Of a DNA stretch of 30,149 nucleotides, positions 24,443-30,149 are shown one piece after another. The DNA lies in NCBI GenBank assembly GCA_964531225.1, contig CAZHDB010000020.1, positions 1-30,149 of the forward strand. Direction: 5' to 3'. The notes beneath the pieces are model-generated. The model saw only the letters and a program-made list of their open reading frames with translations, made no database searches and had not been told where the DNA came from. This stretch comes from CAZHDB01 sp964531225. GTDB lineage: Archaea; Thermoproteota; Thermoprotei_A; Sulfolobales; Desulfurococcaceae. Positions within the stretch are counted from its first letter, which is position 1, and every line of letters starts with the position of its first letter. The position numbers and the translations under genes are program-made.

Positions 24443-25471
24443 ATGGCTGAGACAAAATCCCCATACGAGCTTATAAGATACGAACATGGTAAGAAGGTCC
24501 AACAACCCCTCATACTTAATCCTAGAAAACTCGCTGAAGAAAGAAAACCAGTATTATTACCAGGACACAGGCTATGTGCTGGATGTGCCGCTCCATTAGT
24601 TGTAAAACTTGCAGGATACGCTTTCCGTGGACCAACTGTAGTTGTTAGTGCTACTGGCTGTGTAGAAGTAGCTACAACAATCTTCCCATATACTAGCTGG
24701 GCTATTCCATGGATACATAATGCTTTTGAAAACGCTGCTTCAACTGCAAGCGGTATAGAAGCAGCTTTTAAGGCTATGAAAAAGAGCGGTAGACTACCAT
24801 ATGATCACATTGATGTAGTTGTATTCGCTGGTGACGGAGGTACATTTGACATAGGCTTACAAGCACTAAGCGGTATGGCTGAAAGAGGCCATGATGTACT
24901 TTACATACTATATGATAATGAAGCCTACATGAATACTGGTATACAGAGGAGTGGTGGCACACCCCCATTTGCATGGACAACGACAAGTCCTGTTGGAAAA
25001 GTAATACCCGGTAAGACGCAAGAGAAAAAGCCTATAGCTGATATAATGGTTGCTCACCGCATACCCTATGTAGCCACTGCTACACCAGCACATTGGGCAG
25101 ACTATATGAGGAAAGTTAGAAAAGGTATTGAAGCTGATGGACCAGCCTTTATCCATGCATTAAGCACGTGTAATCGTGGATGGAGACACGAGATTAACCT
25201 TGCTATCGAGATCAGCCGTAGAGCTGTTGATACATGCTACTTCCCATTATGGGAATACATTCGCGGCAAGGGCTACTTCTTAACAGACCGTAGTCTTGCA
25301 ATAGCTAGGAATCCGAAGCTTAAACAACCAGTAGAGAAATTCCTTGAACTCCAGGGTAGATTCAGGCATCTATTAAAGCCTGAGAACCGTCATCTACTTA
25401 AGCAGTTCCAAGAATATGTTGATGCTGTTTGGGAGGATCTATTAAATAGAGCTGTTAATGCACCAAAGTAA
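24443..25471 (+). CDS. porB: Pyruvate:ferredoxin oxidoreductase, beta (thiamine pyrophosphate) subunit
   Basis: This subunit binds thiamine pyrophosphate and Mg2+ and carries a [4Fe-4S] cluster next to it. The 342-residue protein has RLCAGCAAPLVVKLA, with two of the cluster cysteines, then GCVEVATTIFPYTSW. The TPP motif is GDGGTFDIGLQALSGMAERG with the following DNEAYMNTG; STCNRGWRH supplies another Cys. The ATG at 24443 follows a near-perfect GAGGAGGTG. A GTG at 24434 is in frame but lies inside that motif. It is last in the operon, with T-rich sequence after the stop. Confidence 0.94.
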   Translation: MAETKSPYELIRYEHGKKVQQPLILNPRKLAEERKPVLLPGHRLCAGCAAPLVVKLAGYAFRGPTVVVSATGCVEVATTIFPYTSWAIPWIHNAFENAASTASGIEAAFKAMKKSGRLPYDHIDVVVFAGDGGTFDIGLQALSGMAERGHDVLYILYDNEAYMNTGIQRSGGTPPFAWTTTSPVGKVIPGKTQEKKPIADIMVAHRIPYVATATPAHWADYMRKVRKGIEADGPAFIHALSTCNRGWRHEINLAIEISRRAVDTCYFPLWEYIRGKGYFLTDRSLAIARNPKLKQPVEKFLELQGRFRHLLKPENRHLLKQFQEYVDAVWEDLLNRAVNAPK

Positions 25472-25510
25472 GTTCTTTTACATCAAATATTTTTTACTCC
25501 AATAAAAAAT
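25472..25510 (+). terminator. Possible T-rich transcription terminator after porB
   Basis: After the porB stop the sequence runs ttcttttacatcaaatattttttactcc, giving T runs on the coding strand at about 25475-25478 and 25489-25494. Archaeal terminators are often short T runs. There is no hairpin to add support. Confidence 0.35.
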
Positions 25511-25650
25511 GCTTATTTATTCCATAAATAGAATTGAAGACACATAATTATTTTGGTCTAAATGATAATCGGAATCTTAAAATAAGTAATTTATTATAAG
25601 TAATAATCTCTAGAATAATTGAGGATTCTACATGGAGCGTGAATAACCAG

Positions 25651-26565
25651 ATGAAGACATATCCTGAATGTATTAAATGCATTATTGATGTTAGATTAAA
25701 TGAAATTTTATCACTTAAGCTAGATCATAATAGAACTATAAATTATATGCTTAATTTACTAGAGGCGATCAGAGAGGAATTTATTAAAAATGGTGAACTA
25801 ACTATTATAGCTTCAAGAATATTTAAAAGATTACAACATATGGTACCCGAAATAAAGGAATATTATGCATACATTAGAAGGAAATCTATTGATGAAGCAT
25901 TAAGATCTATTGATAAATTTAGAAATGCACTCAAGAAATATCACGACTACGAAAGATTTAGAATAGCTACAATGATTAGTATAGCGGGAAACTTACTTGA
26001 TACAGGTGTATCTGGTCATCGTCCTCCAGAAGTCTTGGATATTAATCAAATATTATCATCTAAATTCGGCATCGATCATACAAGGGAAATCTACAATTAT
26101 GTAAGAAAAGGCGAAGTAAATATATTATGGCTGTTTGATAATGCAGGTGAGGCTATATACGATACTTTATTGATAGAGATCTTGAGAGAATTGGGTAATA
26201 ATGTTACAGGAGTTGTTAAAGACGATCCAGGATTTCAAAATGACATTACATTAAGTGATGCATACTATGCTGGCCTGGACAAAATAGTGGATAATTTAAT
26301 ATCGACAGGATATAGTGGATCAAGTATACACTTAGAATATGTTTCAGAAGCGTTCAAACACGAATTGAGAAAAAGCGACATTGTATTTGCTAAGGGGATG
26401 GCCCATTTTGAATACCTACATACGATAAAAATCGGCAAACCAAAAGCATTTTTGCTGATCCCTAAATGCGATATCTTAGCTAGAGTTATAGGAGTTAAGA
26501 AAGGATCTTTTGTTGCAATGCTTGATCTAGAAAACATGTCATACAAGAACTCTTCCATAAACTAA
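25651..26565 (+). CDS. DUF89 / ARMT1-like metal-dependent phosphatase family protein
   Basis: About 304 residues from the ATG at 25651; a GTG at 25639 is in frame. The N-terminus YPECIKCIID has the CX2C typical of archaeal DUF89. The catalytic-domain motifs are LWLFDNAGEAIYDTLLIEIL, then VTGVVKDDPGFQNDITLSDA, and SDIVFAKGMAHFEYLH; the Asp, Asn and Lys of these motifs bind metal and phosphate in this family. Members are proposed to be damage-control phosphatases acting on unwanted phosphometabolites. The 3' end overlaps the converging TldD-like gene by 27 bases. The substrate is unknown. Confidence 0.85.
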   Translation: MKTYPECIKCIIDVRLNEILSLKLDHNRTINYMLNLLEAIREEFIKNGELTIIASRIFKRLQHMVPEIKEYYAYIRRKSIDEALRSIDKFRNALKKYHDYERFRIATMISIAGNLLDTGVSGHRPPEVLDINQILSSKFGIDHTREIYNYVRKGEVNILWLFDNAGEAIYDTLLIEILRELGNNVTGVVKDDPGFQNDITLSDAYYAGLDKIVDNLISTGYSGSSIHLEYVSEAFKHELRKSDIVFAKGMAHFEYLHTIKIGKPKAFLLIPKCDILARVIGVKKGSFVAMLDLENMSYKNSSIN

Positions 26566-27786
26566 TGTAGCTGGAGCTTCTTCATATACTTCAAATCTCT
26601 TCTCAAATGTATATCTACTAAATATACTCTTACTAGTGCCGATGAATATTTGATTCAACTTTTCAATAGGTATAAGTATCTCGCCTAAGGCTACTGGCTC
26701 CACACGATCCCTTTTGCTGACAAGACATATTTCGGGAATTACTCTAATGTATCTATTATGTATATGTGCTTCTGCAATAGACTCAACAATAATACTCCTC
26801 CTAGACTCAATAATCATTTCCTCAATACTCCAGTCCCCAGGTTTAATAATTAACTGATAATGTAATGGCTTTGATCTAGTAAATAAGCCACGAGCATTGC
26901 CGGGCCTAGCTCCTTCATAGACAGTAGTTCTAGTATGTAAATAATCAATTACTAATCCTTTTTCCACCAGAGTCCTCTTCCATGCTGGATATACTTCGTC
27001 ATCAAATAATCTTTGAAGAGGGCCTCTATAGAAGGGATCTTCTATAATAGTTATATCTGCTTCAAATCTATATCCAATTGGGAGTTTAATAGGTTCGTCT
27101 CCCTGCAGTAAATGAATAATTTCATGGTAGATAACGGGTGCAGATTCTTTAGTCAATATGACATACCATTTCCCCGTATAAGCTGGATTTAATCTCTTAG
27201 ATCTGGATTTCAACATAATTTCTCTATAAATATCATCGAGAGCCTTATCTAATTTATTGTATAAACCCTCTATGTTATTGTCTCCAATAAGCTTTGAAGA
27301 TGATAATAATCTCCCATAGTAAATTGTATATGGATAAATATATAGTTCATATAAAATCCTGTCCTCAATAGCCTCTCCATTATCAATTATTATTTTATGT
27401 TCTCGATGAATCTTTTTGAAAACGCCTATGACTTCTGACTTTAAGCCTTTATCAAGAAGTTCTTTATATGCATGCTTTACAAGGTCTATCAGTGGTTCGA
27501 TACCATCATCAGATCCTATGGTAACCGATCCTTTATAGTATTCTTTATGAAACCATTTGATTCTTTCTTGCACCTTGATCTTTTTCGAAATACCTCTTGC
27601 CCATGACATATATTGTTTACAGTATTCGGGATCGGAACTACTTGACACGATAACTAATATATTGTTATCATTAATAATTCTTTGTCCTTGAATGTTGTTT
27701 CTTGCATTATTTATTTCTATACTTCCATTTCTTAAGCTAACTTCATATATTTCTTCCCGATATTTAATTTCGTCAATAAACTCCAT
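26539..27786 (-). CDS. Divergent TldD/PmbA-family metalloprotease-like protein with HEXXH motif
   Basis: 415 residues, shorter than typical TldD (about 460-480). The N-terminal half is the usual alpha/beta domain. The likely metal site is APVIYHEIIHLLQGDEP, at residues about 217-233. Classical TldD has HEAVGHxLEGD, an HEXXXH motif; here one residue is missing, giving HEIIH (221-225), a standard HEXXH zinc motif. The context LLQGDEP still matches TldD. C-terminal stretches such as TVYEGARPGNARGLFTRSKP and GEILIPIEKLN are consistent with the family. The TldD/TldE pair is usually needed to process peptides; only one is present here. The start has no clear ribosome-binding site. Confidence 0.7.
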   Translation of the reverse strand: MEFIDEIKYREEIYEVSLRNGSIEINNARNNIQGQRIINDNNILVIVSSSSDPEYCKQYMSWARGISKKIKVQERIKWFHKEYYKGSVTIGSDDGIEPLIDLVKHAYKELLDKGLKSEVIGVFKKIHREHKIIIDNGEAIEDRILYELYIYPYTIYYGRLLSSSKLIGDNNIEGLYNKLDKALDDIYREIMLKSRSKRLNPAYTGKWYVILTKESAPVIYHEIIHLLQGDEPIKLPIGYRFEADITIIEDPFYRGPLQRLFDDEVYPAWKRTLVEKGLVIDYLHTRTTVYEGARPGNARGLFTRSKPLHYQLIIKPGDWSIEEMIIESRRSIIVESIAEAHIHNRYIRVIPEICLVSKRDRVEPVALGEILIPIEKLNQIFIGTSKSIFSRYTFEKRFEVYEEAPATLVYGRVLV

Positions 27787-27990
27787 GTGCTACCTACCCG
27801 CATTATTTCTATTAATTATATATCTTGTAAAGGAGAGTAAAAGTGTATATTTAAAGAACTATGATATAGTTAATGAAGGCATTATGAATAATTATATATA
27901 GTTGAGACAAAGTGTAAATAAAATATAAAACGTTCACTTTGTATATATGAGGAAAAATACGGTTAATAGGATTTTTAATAACTTCTATAA

Positions 27991-28779
27991 TTATAGACCT
28001 GCTAAGCTTTTTGTTTTTTCTATAAATACTTTTGCACCTAAAATTAAGAATTTAGTATCATGTGACAATGAGATAAAGTTATAACCCATATTTATAGCTT
28101 TAGCAGCAAATTCTGGTGTTTTAGTCATTATACCAGCTACTTTATCGTATTTAAGAGCTTTTGACACAATGTATTTTAGAATTTCAATAAACTTTGGCGA
28201 GTCTATTTTACCATACATGCCGAGGGAAGCAGAGAGATCAGATGGACCAACAAATATACCATTAATACCATCTACACTTAGTATGTCTTCGAGATTCTTG
28301 TATGCTTCCTTAGTCTCTACCTGTACAATTAAAATGCATTTTTTATTCCATTTATTAAAGTATTCCACGGAATCCCATAAACCATACATTACACATCTTC
28401 TAGGTCCAACACCACGTATTCCTTCAGGCGGATATCTCACAGCCCTTACAGCCTCCATAGCTTCATTCTTGCTATTAACCCATGGAACAAGTACGCCAGC
28501 CACACCAAGATCCAATGCCCTTTTTATATATACAGGATCATTCCACGGAACCCTTATAATTGGTATTACGTCACTACCTTTTAAAGCCATTAACATTATC
28601 TCTATATCCTTAATAGTTAATGGAGCATGTTCCATATCGAATACAAACCAATCAAATCCCATATTCGATAGTATTTCTACAGTTTCAGGATGAGAAATAG
28701 TTATCCAAGTACCGAGTAATGGTTTTCCTTCCTTAATTTTACTATAGAATCTATTGTACCAGTATTCGTAAATATCCAT
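27991..28779 (-). CDS. HpcH/HpaI-family aldolase (class II, 2-keto-3-deoxy acid type)
   Basis: About 262 residues from the ATG at 28779, which has GGTG eight bases upstream; that motif contains the in-frame GTG at 28791. The family splits 2-keto-4-hydroxy acids to pyruvate and an aldehyde, using a divalent metal. Motifs: LLGTWITISHPETVEIL, FVFDMEHAPLTIKDIEIMLM, IIRVPWNDPVYIKRALDLGV, GVLVPWVNSKNEAMEAVRAV, RYPPEGIRGVGPRR with the catalytic Arg, and GIFVGPSDLSASLGMYG. QVETKEAY supplies the metal-binding Glu. The true substrate (dihydroxyheptenedioate, rhamnonate-type or other) cannot be told. The gene stands alone. Confidence 0.88.
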   Translation of the reverse strand: MDIYEYWYNRFYSKIKEGKPLLGTWITISHPETVEILSNMGFDWFVFDMEHAPLTIKDIEIMLMALKGSDVIPIIRVPWNDPVYIKRALDLGVAGVLVPWVNSKNEAMEAVRAVRYPPEGIRGVGPRRCVMYGLWDSVEYFNKWNKKCILIVQVETKEAYKNLEDILSVDGINGIFVGPSDLSASLGMYGKIDSPKFIEILKYIVSKALKYDKVAGIMTKTPEFAAKAINMGYNFISLSHDTKFLILGAKVFIEKTKSLAGL

Positions 28780-28799
28780 GTTTAAGAACACCCATACTT

Positions 28800-29034
28800 A
28801 GCCTATTAAAGCTTGAGAATAAAAACGTTACGTCAAATTAATTGGTTTTATATAAATCAATTACTTAAATCGCTTCATCAATCTATCTATTTCATCTAAA
28901 TTTCTCTTTATCAGTGTTACCTCATTACGTATTAAAAACTAATAATAATTCCATATTTGTATCTAGACTTCTTTCATAATTATAATTTTAATATTTTATA
29001 TTCACTTTTACGAAGTTACCAAGTAAAAACTATG
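28800..29034. other. Intergenic region with a possible coding remnant on minus
   Basis: A minus-strand TATA-like box, gatttatataaaacc at about 28844-28858, could serve the aldolase gene. Between 28861 and 28938 the minus strand is open as FLIRNEVTLIKRNLDEIDRL then MKRFK and stop, without any start codon. It resembles the end of a small helical protein and may be a remnant. Nothing else was recognised. Confidence 0.3.
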
Positions 29035-30051
29035 TTAATGGCTAAATAAGATTATATCAAATGGTAATGAAATAGATATTACGATGATAAAGTAGATGAC
29101 CAGTACTTTTACTACCTCTAATCGCGTTTCTGGAATATCTTTATGGATTATCTTCCGCGGTATCCATAGAATTAGATCTTTAATCTTCTTTGGTAAAGGT
29201 ATAATGAAAGATGCCTTTTCTCTATAATCTCTGTACTCGTCACCATACTTTTCAATAAGTTTCTTTTCTTCAATAAGAGCTATTCCGATTATAGTAAATA
29301 ATATTATTAAGTAAGGAAGACCAGGAGGTGGGTAGTAAGCAAACGGTGAAGCCCTTATGAAAGAATATATAAAAATTAATGAATAACTCCATATTAAAAA
29401 TCCGAGATACTGAGGATGTCTTATATACTTGTATATTCCTCTCCTTATTATTATAGCTCCTTTTAAACGATAATAGAGCCACGTTGCAATAGATACCCCC
29501 AAGATAACAAGGCCGATTAGAATTAATAACATAGCCACTACTTGATAGGCTATAATGGAAGCCATTTGTGTAACTCCTAGAAAATCAAGAATCACGAAAG
29601 GAGATATAATAATTAAAATGGGTATTGATAAGACAGTAAAACCAGTTGATAGTATTCCTGCAAAACCACCCATTATCTGAACAAGAGGATACCATATAAA
29701 TCTTAAAACACCTATTCCGGCAAACAAAAACATTGAATAAGCAAAGCCGCTAAATACAGGCAAATACAGTGTTAGAGCTCCAATAAGGCTAATTTTAGTC
29801 CTACGGACTATAAAGCCTAGAACTATAAAGATAATCGATATAATAAAAGTAGATAATCCAATGAGCATTGCACATTGATAAAGATAACTAATGTTTTCGG
29901 GTATTTCATGCCATTGGTAAATGTCTGGAAAGATCCTTCTTAATATGCTACTTATAGTGATCGGTAAAATAAAAGTCGCATAGAATAAAGCTATCGTGAA
30001 TAATGTCGATAAGATAATAGAGAAAATAATTTTTGAAAGATCAGAATTCAT
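29035..30051 (-). CDS. Membrane methyltransferase of the isoprenylcysteine carboxyl methyltransferase/PEMT type
   Basis: A 338-residue polytopic membrane protein. The C-terminal third has the ICMT/phospholipid methyltransferase pattern: RRGIYKYIRHPQYLGFLIWS (roughly residues 207-226), then a membrane hairpin, then ALIEEKKLIEKYGDEYRDYR with the typical Glu and Tyr residues that bind S-adenosylmethionine. The N-terminal half contributes about five further helices. GAGGG lies six bases before the ATG at 30051. A minus-strand TATA-like box is at about 30081-30092. The acceptor substrate in an archaeon is not known. The gene is alone at the right edge. Confidence 0.85.
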   Translation of the reverse strand: MNSDLSKIIFSIILSTLFTIALFYATFILPITISSILRRIFPDIYQWHEIPENISYLYQCAMLIGLSTFIISIIFIVLGFIVRRTKISLIGALTLYLPVFSGFAYSMFLFAGIGVLRFIWYPLVQIMGGFAGILSTGFTVLSIPILIIISPFVILDFLGVTQMASIIAYQVVAMLLILIGLVILGVSIATWLYYRLKGAIIIRRGIYKYIRHPQYLGFLIWSYSLIFIYSFIRASPFAYYPPPGLPYLIILFTIIGIALIEEKKLIEKYGDEYRDYREKASFIIPLPKKIKDLILWIPRKIIHKDIPETRLEVVKVLVIYFIIVISISLPFDIILFSH

Positions 30052-30080
30052 TATCTTCCCTCAAAAATATTATCCTAGCA

Positions 30081-30092
30081 ATAAATATAAAA
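30081..30092 (-). promoter_or_regulatory. TATA-box promoter for the ICMT-like gene
   Basis: The minus strand reads TTATATTTAT here, about 30-40 bases before the ATG at 30051, with GAGGG between them. This is a normal archaeal arrangement with a short leader. Confidence 0.45.
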
Positions 30093-30149
30093 ATCTTCAA
30101 TTAAACAGCTATCCCCATTATTAACTTTATCATTTAGAAGATATAATGG

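Noticed and set aside
22309..25471. 2-Ketoisovalerate (VOR) rather than pyruvate (POR) oxidoreductase
   Set aside because: The alpha subunit has the NIHCDHSD and RDSGWIQL pattern of pyruvate enzymes. VOR normally has DQTD. The pyruvate call is preferred, though enzymes of this class can be broad.
28169..28693. 174-residue plus-strand frame antisense to the aldolase
   Set aside because: The opposite strand encodes a fully conserved HpcH/HpaI aldolase; the antisense frame is open by codon bias only.
1..30149. CRISPR array, insertion sequence or prophage
   Set aside because: No regularly spaced repeats, transposase motifs, terminal inverted repeats or viral structural genes were seen.

Overview
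The window reads as a hyperthermophilic crenarchaeon, most like Desulfurococcales (Staphylothermus-like). The genome is AT-rich and the coding density is high. The informational genes are archaeal: Hel308 helicase and ribosomal protein S25e. There is a four-subunit pyruvate:ferredoxin oxidoreductase in gamma-delta-alpha-beta order. Most genes follow GGTG, GAGG or GGAG ribosome-binding sites, and TTG and GTG starts are common. No rRNA, tRNA, CRISPR array, insertion sequence or prophage was recognised. The genus assignment is inference.

Layout. 1-2181: a sugar-type ABC transporter, with a truncated MalF-type permease on minus divergent from a substrate-binding protein on plus. 2466-3461: a PLP-dependent D-cysteine desulfhydrase/ACC deaminase-like enzyme. 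3568-7279 (minus): a giant membrane-anchored surface protein made of PEGA-like repeats and Ig-like domains, interrupted by an apparent +1 frameshift near 6940. 7641-9012: moaA-moaC for molybdo/tungstopterin synthesis. 9115-11063: two membrane proteins. 11067-14754 (minus): Hel308, a small membrane protein and an SRPBCC-like protein. 14936-16781: a tight operon of four uncharacterised genes, converging on a long coiled-coil protein (16771-18309, minus). 18395-18875: S25e and a 42-residue cysteine microprotein, followed by an isolated GC-rich island that is probably a structured RNA. 19333-20140: two small DNA-binding regulators. 20354-21847 (minus): an M17 leucyl aminopeptidase. 22309-25471: porGDAB. 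25651-27786: a DUF89 phosphatase-like protein overlapping tail-to-tail with a divergent TldD/PmbA-like protease. 27991-30051 (minus): an HpcH/HpaI aldolase and an ICMT-like membrane methyltransferase.

Together the metabolic genes suggest a peptide- and sugar-using anaerobic heterotroph: uptake of organic substrates, aminopeptidase-released amino acids, ferredoxin-linked oxidation of pyruvate, and pterin cofactor synthesis for tungsten or molybdenum enzymes. The most interesting unexplained items are the GC-rich RNA candidate at 18924-19000, the uncharacterised 14.9-18.3 kb block, the interrupted PEGA giant, the HEXXH variant of the TldD motif, and the cysteine microprotein next to S25e.
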